A stretch of 64,000 bases of DNA from JBKBKC01 sp046294265 (GCA_046294265.1 JBKBKC010000006.1:124001-188000); one strand, 5' to 3'. Positions 54,740 to 63,685 are shown, numbered from the stretch's first letter. A program made the numbers and translations. The notes: a model not told the origin generated them from the letters alone.

Positions 54740-55163
54740 CCACCAGATGCGTTTCTTGATGCAGACGGACCTTGCAGGTGCAATGGCCGTGGTCGAACGG
54801 CCCGGATGCGCCCTTCACCCCCCGTTTCCGCATCAGCGCAAGGATGCCCCGGCGGTCATAGGCGGTGTCACCGTGGAACACGTCCGAAAACAGCGTCACC
54901 GCGCGCTCATCGGAGGTCGGCACCGAGATCTGCCATCCGGCCACGCAATCCGCGATCACCTCCCGGCTATGCGCTGCATCGAAGTTGCGGCCATGGCGGA
55001 TGTCGGCGGTGACGAAATACACGAAACGATCCTGCTGGCGGTCGAACAGCATGCTGCGCATCTGGGTTCCGCGATCCTCGCAGGTGGAAAGCGAAATCGC
55101 CGTTGCCGCCACCGCACCTGGCAGCGCCGCAAGGCACAGTCCTGATACGGCCGCGCGGATCAC
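54732..55163 (-). CDS. Second predicted exported protein of unknown function inside the nuo operon
   Basis: Protein of 143 residues starting at GTG 55163, which overlaps the nuoJ stop as GTGA; that overlap decides the start. Residues 1-20 form a signal peptide (VIRAAVSGLCLAALPGAVAA). The mature part begins around TAISLSTCEDRGTQM and ends in HCTCKVRLHQETHLVDD, with a CXC near the C-terminus. No family recognised. Position after nuoJ and before the other exported gene suggests co-translation. Confidence 0.75.
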   Translation of the reverse strand: MIRAAVSGLCLAALPGAVAATAISLSTCEDRGTQMRSMLFDRQQDRFVYFVTADIRHGRNFDAAHSREVIADCVAGWQISVPTSDERAVTLFSDVFHGDTAYDRRGILALMRKRGVKGASGPFDHGHCTCKVRLHQETHLVDD

Positions 55164-55774
55164 AGGCCCTGCCCCGGCTTGACGTCTTTCAATTCCATTG
55201 CCTTGGCCGGATCGCGCCACATCTGGTGCAGCACGTTCTGGCGCTTGACGTCCTTCCTGTGCCGCAGCGTCAACAGGATCGCCCCGATCATCGCCACCAG
55301 AAGGATCATCCCCGAAAGCTGGAACAGCAGGAAATACTTGTCATAGATCAGCATCCCCAGCGCGCGGGTGTTTTCCACCTCGGCCGGATCGGGCGCCACG
55401 GCCTGCCGCAGGCCCGGCGCGCCATCGGCCTGCACCCAGACCCCCAACGCCAGCCCGAACTGGATCAGGAGGATCACCCCGATCAACAGCGCGAGCGGCA
55501 TGTAGCGCGCCATCTCGCCCTTCAGCGCCGCGAAATCCACATCGAGCATCATCACCACGAAGAGGAACAGAACCGCCACCGCGCCCACATAGACGATGAT
55601 GAGAAGCATCGCGACGAATTCTGCCCCCAGCAGCACGAACAGCCCCGCCGCAGACAGGAACGCCAATATCAGCCACAGCACCGAATGCACCGGGTTGCGG
55701 CTGACCGTAACCAGAAGGCCCGCCGTGACGGCGGTGATCGCAAAGGCGTAAAAGGCGAGGTCGGCGACCGTCAT
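55160..55774 (-). CDS. nuoJ: NADH-quinone oxidoreductase subunit J
   Basis: Membrane subunit of complex I (204 residues, five helices) that flanks the quinone channel. Marks are FLVTVSRNPVHSVLWLILAF-type (VTVSRNPVHSVLWLILAFLS) and VAMLLIIVYVGAVAVLFLFV in the third helix. ATG 55774 overlaps the upstream CMD-family gene stop by four bases. It is followed by an exported-protein gene instead of nuoK. Confidence 0.96.
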   Translation of the reverse strand: MTVADLAFYAFAITAVTAGLLVTVSRNPVHSVLWLILAFLSAAGLFVLLGAEFVAMLLIIVYVGAVAVLFLFVVMMLDVDFAALKGEMARYMPLALLIGVILLIQFGLALGVWVQADGAPGLRQAVAPDPAEVENTRALGMLIYDKYFLLFQLSGMILLVAMIGAILLTLRHRKDVKRQNVLHQMWRDPAKAMELKDVKPGQGL

Positions 55775-56178
55775 GCGGGTTTCTCCTCGTCGCCGAACAC
55801 CGACTGCGCGATCTCGAGCGCCTTTTGCATCGCGGGCAAGCCGCCGAACATGCTCATCTGATAGATCACCTCGGCAATCTCGCGCTGCGTGGCGCCCGCC
55901 TCGCGCGCGTGGCGCACCGTCAGCTTCAGCTGCGGCTCGGCCTGCGCGCCCAGCACGGTCAGCGCGGCGATTGTCACCAGCATCCGCGTCTTGGCATCCA
56001 GCCCGTCACGGTTGAAGGTGCGGCCAAAGGCCATCTCCATGAAATCCTTGGACATGGTGGGGATCATGTCCTCGAACCCCTTGACCTTGAAGGTCTCCAG
56101 CGCCGGGTTGAAGGAGCGGGCCATCTGCTGGCCCTGCTCCATCATCTGCCCCATCATCTTGGCCCATGCATCGGTCAT
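55771..56178 (-). CDS. Carboxymuconolactone decarboxylase (CMD/AhpD-like) family protein
   Basis: Protein of 135 residues of the CMD family, helical proteins that include AhpD and gamma-carboxymuconolactone decarboxylase. The CMD-type segment is TRMLVTIAALTVLGAQAEPQ followed by TVRHAREAGATQREIAEVIY. No CXXC pair of AhpD type is seen, so peroxidase-partner function is unlikely. ATG 56178 has AGGTG upstream. It is inserted between nuoI and nuoJ and overlaps nuoJ by four bases. Confidence 0.88.
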   Translation of the reverse strand: MTDAWAKMMGQMMEQGQQMARSFNPALETFKVKGFEDMIPTMSKDFMEMAFGRTFNRDGLDAKTRMLVTIAALTVLGAQAEPQLKLTVRHAREAGATQREIAEVIYQMSMFGGLPAMQKALEIAQSVFGDEEKPA

Positions 56179-56182
56179 CGGA

Positions 56183-56677
56183 TCACCTGTAGGGCGCGTC
56201 GATGGCGAGGTTGCGCGCGATCTGCGCTTCCCACCGTGCGCCGTTGTCCAGCAGTTTTTCCTTGGTGTAAAACAGCTCTTCGCGCGTTTCGGTCGCGAAT
56301 TCGAAGTTCGGCCCCTCGACGATCGCATCCACCGGGCAAGCCTCCTGACAGAACCCGCAGTAAATGCATTTGGTCATGTCGATGTCATAGCGCGTCGTGC
56401 GGCGCGACCCGTCCTCGCGCGGTTCCGCGTCGATGGTGATCGCCTGCGCGGGGCACACCGCCTCGCACAGCTTGCAGGCGATGCAGCGTTCCTCGCCGTT
56501 GGGATAGCGGCGCAGCGCGTGTTCGCCGCGGAACCGGGGGCTCAACGGGCCCTTTTCATGCGGGTAGTTCAGCGTGACCTTCGGCGCGAAGAAATACTTC
56601 ATTCCCAGCGCGAAACCCTTGATGAAATCCTGCAAGAGGAAATAGCGGGTGGCGCGGTTCCAGTCGATGTTTGCCAT
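56183..56677 (-). CDS. nuoI: NADH-quinone oxidoreductase subunit I
   Basis: Ferredoxin-like subunit of complex I (164 residues) with two [4Fe-4S] centres (N6a, N6b): CIACKLCEAVCP (Cys65, 68, 71, 75) and CIYCGFCQEACP (Cys104, 107, 110, 114). The N-terminal amphipathic part GFALGMKYFFAPKVTLNYP and the C-terminal EELFYTKEKLLDNGARWE are typical. ATG 56677 shares a base with the stop of the methyltransferase-like gene (TGATG). Confidence 0.97.
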   Translation of the reverse strand: MANIDWNRATRYFLLQDFIKGFALGMKYFFAPKVTLNYPHEKGPLSPRFRGEHALRRYPNGEERCIACKLCEAVCPAQAITIDAEPREDGSRRTTRYDIDMTKCIYCGFCQEACPVDAIVEGPNFEFATETREELFYTKEKLLDNGARWEAQIARNLAIDAPYR

Positions 56678-57447
56678 CACTCGGCCTCCTGTGCGTCCAG
56701 CCGGGTTTCCCCGGCATTGGTGTGCGACGACCATTTCGTCTCATAGTCGCTTTGCAGCATGATGTCGCGCAGCGACGATGTCGGCAGCCGCTCAACCTCG
56801 TAATACAGATAAAGCCGCCCGGTGGGCAGCTTGCCCTTCAACCGCAGCCGCTTTCCGGTCAGCGCGGGATCGGGGAAGGGCACATGCTCATCCGCCTCGC
56901 CCGGCGATTTCTTGATCGCGCGGCAGTCATGCACATGACAGCCCGCAGTGCGCCCCCAGAATGTCCAGACCAGCTCGGGGTTGAACTGATAGATCCCGTG
57001 CCCCACCCAGCCATTCATCCCGTTTGCCGAGACGAAGCGTCCGCCCGGCGCCAGCATCCGAAACACGTTCTCCAGCGCCTGCGGCACGTTGAACACATGC
57101 TCCAGCGTGCCGCCGTCAAAGATGAAACCGAACTGCCCTTCCAGCGACGCGGGCACGGGTCTGTTCAGGTCCTGCAAGATCGCGGCCCCTTCGTAATCGG
57201 AAAAGTCCATCGCCTCCATCTCGCCAAAGCCCAGCCTGCGCATCAGCGTTTCGCAATAGCCGTCATCCTGCAGATAATCGAACCGCCGCCCCTCCAGCCC
57301 GTTGGCCTTTAGCGCCACCTCATAGCGTTTGGCAAACTGCGGCTGCAGGGCAAAGCCGTGGCGGCCCAGCATCAGCGTCCGCCCCGCAGGCCGGAACCGC
57401 CGCGACAGCTCGCACAACCGCTCAAACAGCACGTAATCGACCCCCAT
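56677..57447 (-). CDS. Class I SAM-dependent methyltransferase-like protein inside the nuo operon
   Basis: Protein of 256 residues whose middle resembles a SAM-dependent methyltransferase fold (FGFIFDGGTLEHVFNVPQAL, ENVFRMLAPGGRFVSANGMN). The N-terminal part has TLMLGRHGFALQPQFAKRYE. Whether it is an active enzyme is uncertain because the first SAM loop (GxGxG) is not clear. It lies between nuoH and nuoI, three bases after the nuoH stop. A role in complex I assembly is possible but unproven. Confidence 0.75.
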   Translation of the reverse strand: MGVDYVLFERLCELSRRFRPAGRTLMLGRHGFALQPQFAKRYEVALKANGLEGRRFDYLQDDGYCETLMRRLGFGEMEAMDFSDYEGAAILQDLNRPVPASLEGQFGFIFDGGTLEHVFNVPQALENVFRMLAPGGRFVSANGMNGWVGHGIYQFNPELVWTFWGRTAGCHVHDCRAIKKSPGEADEHVPFPDPALTGKRLRLKGKLPTGRLYLYYEVERLPTSSLRDIMLQSDYETKWSSHTNAGETRLDAQEAE

Positions 57448-57450
57448 CCG

Positions 57451-58491
57451 CTAGCCCCCAACCGACCAGCGCGCCCATGCCCCGCCCAGCACCTCGAACT
57501 TGGCCAGAAACGCTACCAGCACCACCCAGCCCAACGACAGCGGCAGGAACACCTTCCAGCCAATCCGCATCAGCTGGTCATAGCGGTAGCGCGGCACGAT
57601 GGCCTTGACCATCGCGAAGAGGAAAAAGAAGAACGCCATCTTGGCCAGCATCCACAGCGCCCCGTCGGGCAGGCCCGGAATGGGTGACAGCCAGCCGCCG
57701 AAGAACAGAAGGCTGAGAAGCGCGCACATCAGGAAGATGGCGATGTATTCGCCCGCCATGAACAGAAGGTAGGGGGTGGAGGAATATTCCACCATGAACC
57801 CCGCCACCAGTTCGGACTCCGCCTCGGGCAGATCGAACGGCGGGCGGTTGGTTTCGGCCAGCGCAGAGATGAAGAACAGAACCACCATCGGCAGATGCGG
57901 CAGCCAGTACCAGTTGAACAGCCCGAAATCCCCGCGCTGCGCCTCGACGATCACGCTCAGGTTCATCGACCCGGTGGTGATAATCACCCCGATGATGATG
58001 AGGCCGAGGCTGACCTCATAGCTGATCATCTGCGCCGCCGACCGCAGCGAGCCAAGGAAGGCATATTTGGAGTTGGACGCCCAGCCGCCCATGATCACGC
58101 CATAAACCTCGAGCGAGGAGACGGCAAAGACGAACAGGATCGCCACGTTGATGTCGGCCAGCACCCAGCCCGCATTGAACGGGATCACCGCCCAGGCCAG
58201 CACCGCCAGCACGAACGAGAGCATGGGCGCCAGAAAGAACACCGGCCGGTCCACGCCCGCCGGCACCACGATTTCCTTGACCACATACTTCAGCGCGTCT
58301 GCCACGGTCTGCAACAGGCCCCAGGCGCCCACCACGTTGGGGCCGCGCCGCATCTGAACGGCGGCCCAGATCTTGCGGTCGCCATAGACGAGAAACAGGA
58401 GACTGATCATTACGAAGCCGATGACCAGCAGGCTCTGCGCCGCGATCACAAGCGCGATGCCCGCCCCCGATTGCATGAAACCACCGTCCAT
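57451..58491 (-). CDS. nuoH: NADH-quinone oxidoreductase subunit H
   Basis: Quinone-site membrane subunit of complex I (346 residues, eight helices). Marks are DRKIWAAVQMRRGPNVVGAW near the first loop, LAETNRPPFDLPEAESELVAG (the acidic/quinone loop), and LWMLAKMAFFFFLFAMVKAI followed by VPRYRYDQLMRIGWK. ATG 58491 is 9 bases after the hypothetical gene stop. Confidence 0.97.
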   Translation of the reverse strand: MDGGFMQSGAGIALVIAAQSLLVIGFVMISLLFLVYGDRKIWAAVQMRRGPNVVGAWGLLQTVADALKYVVKEIVVPAGVDRPVFFLAPMLSFVLAVLAWAVIPFNAGWVLADINVAILFVFAVSSLEVYGVIMGGWASNSKYAFLGSLRSAAQMISYEVSLGLIIIGVIITTGSMNLSVIVEAQRGDFGLFNWYWLPHLPMVVLFFISALAETNRPPFDLPEAESELVAGFMVEYSSTPYLLFMAGEYIAIFLMCALLSLLFFGGWLSPIPGLPDGALWMLAKMAFFFFLFAMVKAIVPRYRYDQLMRIGWKVFLPLSLGWVVLVAFLAKFEVLGGAWARWSVGG

Positions 58492-58500
58492 CGCCTGCCC

Positions 58501-58905
58501 CTATACCGTCGGTATGCCTTGTGCGCCGCAATCCCTTACCACCACTTCCGCGTCAAGCGTGCGAACGCCGCGCGGCAGCGAGGACGACACGGTGTAAACC
58601 GCATCCGCGCGCCAGATGCCACCCCGTTCCGCCGTGGCGGTGCGAACATTGCGTGCAAAACCATAGCCGCGGATCAGCGCGTATTGCGCGGCCGCACAGC
58701 GCGCGTAGTTTTCCACATCCGCCGCCCCGCGCGCGCCGCGCATCGCCACGCGGAAATTCACCAGATCGCCGTCCAACAGCACGGTCTCGATGCCCCGATA
58801 CTCGGGCGCGAAATCTCCGCGCCCGACGCCCGCGCCATCGCCGGGCACGCAGGCCGAAGCCCCCGCCAGCGACAGCGAAAGGCCAAGCGCGCGCGCCATC
58901 GTCAT
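58501..58905 (-). CDS. Predicted exported or lipoprotein-like protein inside the nuo operon
   Basis: Protein of 134 residues. The N-terminus MTMARALGLSLSLAGASACV looks like a signal peptide ending near a Cys, but the lipobox (ASAC) lacks the usual Leu at -3, so lipidation is uncertain. The rest has DGDLVNFRVAMRGARGAADV and YALIRGYGFARNVRTATAER and no known motif. ATG 58905 overlaps the nuoG stop as ATGA. Not recognised; found between nuoG and nuoH. Confidence 0.75.
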   Translation of the reverse strand: MTMARALGLSLSLAGASACVPGDGAGVGRGDFAPEYRGIETVLLDGDLVNFRVAMRGARGAADVENYARCAAAQYALIRGYGFARNVRTATAERGGIWRADAVYTVSSSLPRGVRTLDAEVVVRDCGAQGIPTV

Positions 58906-60923
58906 TCTGCCGCCATCGCTGTGTCCACCCGGCCCGCCGCCAGCCGCGAACATTCGGCCATGAGGGCAGAAGCCCGCGCAATCGCGTTGGTCAGGTAGAA
59001 ATCCGCCACCGCAGGCGCGAAATCGCCCGTGTCCATGTCGGCCAGCGGCATCGGCTGCCACTCGTTCACCGGAACCTCGTCGATCCGCCCCAGATGCGGA
59101 TGCGCCGCCACCAGCGCACGGCGCAGGGCGGCAAGGCTGTCCCATGGCAGCGCGGCCCCCAGTTCGCCCGAGACGGCGCGCAGGATCGCCCAGTTTTCCT
59201 TGGCCTCGCCGGGCGGGAACCCGGCGCGCAGGGCAAGTTGGGGCCGCCCCTCGGTGTTGACGAAAAGCCCGTTCTCCTCGGTGTAGGCCGCGCCCGGAAG
59301 GATGATGTCGGCCCGGTGCGCGCCCCGGTCGCCGTGGTGGCCCTGATAGATCACCAGCGGCCCGGCGGGCAGGTCCACCTCATCCGCGCCCAGGTTCCAG
59401 ATCACCTCGGCCCCTTCCAGCGCCGCCGCCATCCCGCCCTCGGTGGTGCAGCCCACATCCATCGCACCCACGCGCGACGCCGCCGTATGGAGCACGAGGA
59501 ACCCGGACTTGCTGTTCTCGGCCAACCGCATCGCATGGGCCAGCACCGCCGCGCCATCCGCACCGGTCAGCGCGCCCTGCCCCACGATCACCAGCGTCGG
59601 CTTTCCTTTCGTCGCCTCGGAGATTTCCATTCCCGAAAGTCGGGCCAGCGCCGCGCGGTCGGTGCCGACATGGGCGTGGTCGTAGGTCAGGTCCGCCGCC
59701 GGCCCCACCAGCCCCACCTCGGCCCCCATCGTCCAGGCCTTGCGGATGCGGGCATTCAGCACGGGCGACTCGTCGCGCGGGTTGGTGCCGATCAGCTGAA
59801 TCATCTTCGCGCTGTCGATGTCCTCGACGGTCGCGGTGCCGACATAGGCACTACGGTTTCCGGGCGGCAGATGCGCGCCATCCGTGCGGCATTCGACATG
59901 CCCGCCCATCCCCTCGATCAGGGTCTTGAGGCTGTAGGCCGCCTCGACCGGGGCAAGATCGCCCACGATCCCGGCCACCCGCTTGCCCTTCATCGCCGCT
60001 GCCGCCGCAGCGAGCGCCTCGCCCCAGGTCGCAGGCCGCAGCTTGCCGCCCTCGCGGATATAGGGCCGGTCCAGCCGCTGGCGCCGCAAGCCGTCCCAGA
60101 CAAAGCGCGTCTTGTCCGAAATCCACTCTTCGTTCACGCCGTCATGGTTGCGCGGCAGGATGCGCATGACCTCGCGCCCCTTTGTGTCCACCCGGATGTT
60201 CGACCCCAAGGCATCCATCACGTCGATGGTCTCGGTCTTGGTCAGCTCCCAGGGCCGGGCGGTAAAAGCATAGGGTTTGGAGGTCAGCGCCCCCACCGGA
60301 CACAGGTCGATGATGTTGCCCTGAAGGTTGCTGTTCAGCGTCTCGTTCAGGTAGCTGGTGATCTCGGCATCCTCGCCCCGGCCCGTCTGGCCCATCTGGG
60401 TGATCCCCGCCACCTCCGAGGTAAAGCGCACGCAGCGCGTGCAAGAGATGCAGCGCGTCATCTTGGTGGCGACCAATGGCCCCAGGTCCAGGTCTTCCGA
60501 CGCCCGCTTCGGCTCGCGGTAGCGGCTGAAATCCACGCCGTAGGCCATCGCCTGATCCTGAAGATCGCACTCGCCGCCCTGATCGCAGATCGGGCAATCC
60601 AGAGGATGGTTGATGAGCAGGAACTCCATCACCCCCTCGCGCGCCTTCTTCACCATCGGCGTGTTGGTGAACACCTGCGGCGTCTCGCCATTCGGGCCGG
60701 GGCGCAGGTCGCGCACCTGCATGGCGCAAGAGGCGGCGGGCTTGGGCGGCCCGCCCTTCACCTCGACCAGACACATCCGGCAGTTGCCCGCGATGGTCAG
60801 CCGTTCGTGATAGCAAAAGCGCGGAATCTCCACGCCCGCCACCTCGGCCGCCTGGATCAGGGTCATCGCCCCGTCCACCTCGACTTCGATGCCGTCGATA
60901 CTGACCTTCTTGAGGTTTGTCAT
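58902..60923 (-). CDS. nuoG: NADH-quinone oxidoreductase subunit G
   Basis: Large Fe-S subunit of the peripheral arm of complex I (673 residues). Cluster ligands: N1b Cys37, Cys48, Cys51, Cys66; N5 His106, Cys110, Cys113, Cys119 (HPLDCPICDQGGEC); N4 Cys158, Cys161, Cys164 (CISCTRC) plus a later Cys in LCPVGAL. The rest is a molybdopterin-oxidoreductase-like domain. ATG 60923 starts at the conserved MTNLKKVSIDG; 11 codons upstream are not needed. Confidence 0.97.
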   Translation of the reverse strand: MTNLKKVSIDGIEVEVDGAMTLIQAAEVAGVEIPRFCYHERLTIAGNCRMCLVEVKGGPPKPAASCAMQVRDLRPGPNGETPQVFTNTPMVKKAREGVMEFLLINHPLDCPICDQGGECDLQDQAMAYGVDFSRYREPKRASEDLDLGPLVATKMTRCISCTRCVRFTSEVAGITQMGQTGRGEDAEITSYLNETLNSNLQGNIIDLCPVGALTSKPYAFTARPWELTKTETIDVMDALGSNIRVDTKGREVMRILPRNHDGVNEEWISDKTRFVWDGLRRQRLDRPYIREGGKLRPATWGEALAAAAAAMKGKRVAGIVGDLAPVEAAYSLKTLIEGMGGHVECRTDGAHLPPGNRSAYVGTATVEDIDSAKMIQLIGTNPRDESPVLNARIRKAWTMGAEVGLVGPAADLTYDHAHVGTDRAALARLSGMEISEATKGKPTLVIVGQGALTGADGAAVLAHAMRLAENSKSGFLVLHTAASRVGAMDVGCTTEGGMAAALEGAEVIWNLGADEVDLPAGPLVIYQGHHGDRGAHRADIILPGAAYTEENGLFVNTEGRPQLALRAGFPPGEAKENWAILRAVSGELGAALPWDSLAALRRALVAAHPHLGRIDEVPVNEWQPMPLADMDTGDFAPAVADFYLTNAIARASALMAECSRLAAGRVDTAMAAE

Positions 60924-60927
60924 GGAC

Positions 60928-61419
60928 CTACTCCGCCGCCACTTGCGCGCAGCCATGGGTTTTCCACAGCCGCGCCTCTTTCAGATGCGACCAGCCGAAG
61001 GCGTGGTCGCTGTTGCCATGCGCCGCAAGATGGTCCAGCCGCGCCAGCCCCTCGTCCAACTTGGGCCGGTGCCCGGCAGGCACCCACCACATCACGAAAT
61101 GCATCCGGCCCAGCACCCGAAACCACTCCGCCCGACGCTCGTAGAATTGGCGGTGCACGGTGTTCCAGACAAAGGCCTCCAGCGTCTCGACACTTTCCCA
61201 CACGGTCAGGTTCGACACGTATTGCGGATCGCCGCCGATCTTGACCTCGGTGTTGCCGGTGCCCGGCTCGCCCGAGCCTTCCATCATCCAGACGAACCCC
61301 GGCATCCGCTTGCCCAGCCCGTTCACGCGGTCCAGCGCCGCCATGAACTCGGCCACGCGCGGATCGCCCGTCGGCGCGACCAGCCGTCCGACGTTCAGTT
61401 CGGCCAGATGCAGCGTCAT
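60928..61419 (-). CDS. DUF3291 family protein inside the nuo operon
   Basis: Protein of 163 residues that fits the DUF3291 family, related to antibiotic-biosynthesis-monooxygenase folds (WESVETLEAFVWNTVHRQFY, then GRMHFVMWWVPAGHRPKLDE). Probably cytoplasmic; function unknown. ATG 61419 overlaps the stop of the DUF5333 gene as ATGA. It ends four bases before the nuoG start. Confidence 0.85.
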   Translation of the reverse strand: MTLHLAELNVGRLVAPTGDPRVAEFMAALDRVNGLGKRMPGFVWMMEGSGEPGTGNTEVKIGGDPQYVSNLTVWESVETLEAFVWNTVHRQFYERRAEWFRVLGRMHFVMWWVPAGHRPKLDEGLARLDHLAAHGNSDHAFGWSHLKEARLWKTHGCAQVAAE

Positions 61420-61826
61420 CCCGATACCCGCAGCAACGATCCCACCGGCGAACGCTTGCGCACCTCGTCGCGGGCCACGCGGCAATAGCTCTCCACGTCG
61501 CCGGGCACGGCCCCCGCCTGCGCCAGATAGGCTTCGGCTGCGGCCTTGATGCGGTCTTTCTGGGCGCGGTCCTTGAGGAAGGCCTTGACCTCGGCCTCCG
61601 CATAGCCCTGCGCGCGGGCATAGCGTTCCAGCGCGTTCAGCCGGTTCAGCACCACGAACATGCGCGCACTGGCGGCCGGGCAGGTCTTGCGCAGCATGTC
61701 GCCCACCTGCGCGGCCAGCAGTTCGGAATTGATGTGCTTTTCCTGCGCCAGCGGCACCGGCGCCGCTGCGGCAACCGGGGCGGCAAGCGCAACCGTCAAG
61801 GCAAGGACAAGTGTCGTGCGGGACAT
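61416..61826 (-). CDS. DUF5333 exported protein inside the nuo operon
   Basis: Protein of 136 residues resembling DUF5333, a Rhodobacterales family of unknown function. Residues 1-23 are a signal peptide (SRTTLVLALTVALAAPVAAA). The mature part is helical (NRLNALERYARAQGYAEAEV) with two cysteines (RKTCPAASA, VESYCRVAR). ATG 61826 has AGGAGG upstream, which settles the start. It overlaps the DUF3291 gene by four bases. Confidence 0.85.
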   Translation of the reverse strand: MSRTTLVLALTVALAAPVAAAAPVPLAQEKHINSELLAAQVGDMLRKTCPAASARMFVVLNRLNALERYARAQGYAEAEVKAFLKDRAQKDRIKAAAEAYLAQAGAVPGDVESYCRVARDEVRKRSPVGSLLRVSG

Positions 61827-61933
61827 CGGGGCCTCCTGTGGCATGATTGCCTGCCAGATAGGCACGGCCCGCCCGGTTATGCGATGACAAGCCCCGACGG
61901 GCCGCCCAGGTGCCGCAACGATGCCGGACCGGA

Positions 61934-62155
61934 TCATGCGCAGCCCTCGGGAAAGACCCAATCGCCGGCCTGATAGCGGTCATAGATCGACACCCGCACA
62001 CCGCGCGCCCCACAAGCCGCGTCCGCCGCGCGCCGCGCATCCGCCCCCTGCCAGTGCCAGAGCCCCGGCACGCGCAGCGCCTCTGCGGCGCGCGGGGCCT
62101 CGGCCACCGGTGCCGTGCAGGCGGTCAGCATCAGGGCCGCGGCCACCCGGATCAC
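61934..62155 (-). CDS. Small predicted lipoprotein inside the nuo operon
   Basis: Protein of 73 residues starting at GTG 62155, which overlaps the nuoF stop as GTGA. The N-terminus VIRVAAALMLTACTAPVAEA has a good lipobox (LTAC), so it is probably a lipoprotein. The mature part is Ala-rich with two cysteines (DAACGARG and PEGCA at the end). No family recognised. A 107-base gap before the next gene shows nothing else. Confidence 0.7.
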   Translation of the reverse strand: MIRVAAALMLTACTAPVAEAPRAAEALRVPGLWHWQGADARRAADAACGARGVRVSIYDRYQAGDWVFPEGCA

Positions 62156-63450
62156 TCCGCCGCCAGGGCGGCCGTCTTGCGCCCCGTCTTTTTCGCCATG
62201 ATCCGGTCCTCGATCTCGTCCCGGAACGCGCGCACGAGGCCCTGGATCGGCCAGGCCGCCGCATCGCCAAGCGCGCAGATCGTGTGCCCCTCGACCTGCT
62301 TGGTCACCGACAGGAGCATGTCGATTTCCTCGATTTCCGCCTCGCCCCGCACCAGGCGGTCCATCACCCGCATCATCCAGCCCGTGCCCTCGCGGCAGGG
62401 CGTGCACTGGCCGCAGCTTTCATGTTTGTAGAACTTCGACAGGCGCCAGATCGCCTTGATGACATCGGTGGACTTGTCCATCACGATCACCGCCGCCGTG
62501 CCCAACCCCGACCGCTGCTCGCGCAGCCAGTCGAAATCCATGATCGCATCGTCGCATTGCGTCTGCGTCAGCAGGGGCACGGACGACCCGCCGGGGATCA
62601 CCGCCTTGATGTTCTTCCACCCGCCCCGCACCCCGCCGCAATGGCGGTCCAAAAGCTCGCGCAGGGGGATCGACATCGCCTCTTCCACCACGCAGGGCGC
62701 ATTCACATGGCCCGAGATCGCGAACAGCTTGGTGCCCGCGTTGTTGGGCCGGCCAAAGCCCGCGAACCACTCCGGCCCCCGACGCAGGATCGTCGGCACC
62801 ACGGCGATGGATTCAACATTGTTCACCGTGGTCGGGCAGCCGTAAAGACCCGCACCCGCCGGGAAGGGCGGCTTCATCCGGGGCATCCCCTTCTTGCCCT
62901 CAAGGCTTTCCAGCAGCGCCGTTTCCTCGCCACAGATATAGGCCCCGGCACCGTGGTGCACATAGATGTCAAAGGCCCAGCCCGACCCCGCCGCATTCGG
63001 GCCCACAAGGCCTGCGTCATAGCATTCGTCTATGGCCGCCTGCAGCGCCTCGCGCTCGCGGATATACTCGCCACGGATGTAGATGTAGCAGGCATGCGCC
63101 CCCATCGCGAAAGACGCGATCAGGCAGCCCTCGATCAGCGTATGCGGATCGTGGCGCATGATCTCGCGGTCCTTGCAGGTGCCGGGCTCGGATTCGTCCG
63201 CGTTCACCACCAGATAGCTGGGCCGACCGTCGCTTTGCTTGGGCATGAACGACCACTTGAGCCCGGTGGGAAAGCCCGCCCCCCCCCGGCCGCGCAGGCC
63301 CGACGCCTTCATCTGGTCGATGATCGTGGCCGCGCCTCGCGCGAGGATGTCGGCGGTGCCGTCCCAATGGCCGCGCGCCTTCGCCCCGGCGAGGGTGCGG
63401 TCGTGCATCCCGTAGAGGTTGGTGAAAATGCGGTCCTGATCCTTCAGCAT
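62152..63450 (-). CDS. nuoF: NADH-quinone oxidoreductase subunit F
   Basis: NADH-binding subunit of complex I with FMN and the N3 cluster (432 residues). Marks are GLRGRGGAGFPTG (about 51-63, NADH site), VVNADESEPGTCKDREI (FMN site), CGQCTPCREG plus a later Cys (N3 ligands). ATG 63450 lies ten bases after the DUF5337 gene stop. It is followed by a small lipoprotein gene through a GTGA overlap. Confidence 0.97.
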   Translation of the reverse strand: MLKDQDRIFTNLYGMHDRTLAGAKARGHWDGTADILARGAATIIDQMKASGLRGRGGAGFPTGLKWSFMPKQSDGRPSYLVVNADESEPGTCKDREIMRHDPHTLIEGCLIASFAMGAHACYIYIRGEYIREREALQAAIDECYDAGLVGPNAAGSGWAFDIYVHHGAGAYICGEETALLESLEGKKGMPRMKPPFPAGAGLYGCPTTVNNVESIAVVPTILRRGPEWFAGFGRPNNAGTKLFAISGHVNAPCVVEEAMSIPLRELLDRHCGGVRGGWKNIKAVIPGGSSVPLLTQTQCDDAIMDFDWLREQRSGLGTAAVIVMDKSTDVIKAIWRLSKFYKHESCGQCTPCREGTGWMMRVMDRLVRGEAEIEEIDMLLSVTKQVEGHTICALGDAAAWPIQGLVRAFRDEIEDRIMAKKTGRKTAALAAE

Positions 63451-63460
63451 CGTCCGTTCC

Positions 63461-63685
63461 CTATCTTTGCCGCGACTGCCACAGCCGCCACGTCACCACC
63501 ATCGTCCAGGCGAAAGCGGCCATCGCCATCATGTCGAACAAGAACACATAGCGCACCTGCCAGCCCAAACGACCGCCCGCCCATTGCGCCACCATCCACA
63601 GAAGCATCGTGGCGGCCAGAACCACGGCCGCCACGCGCACCTGCGCCACGCGGGCGCGCAACCGGGGATCGGGTGCATCGGTCAC
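63461..63685 (-). CDS. DUF5337-like small membrane protein inside the nuo operon
   Basis: Protein of 74 residues with two membrane helices (VAAVVLAATMLLWMVAQWAG and VFLFDMMAMAAFAWTMVV) and basic ends, resembling DUF5337 of Rhodobacterales. Function unknown. It overlaps the nuoE stop by four bases (ATGA) and is followed by nuoF after ten bases. Confidence 0.82.
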   Translation of the reverse strand: MTDAPDPRLRARVAQVRVAAVVLAATMLLWMVAQWAGGRLGWQVRYVFLFDMMAMAAFAWTMVVTWRLWQSRQR

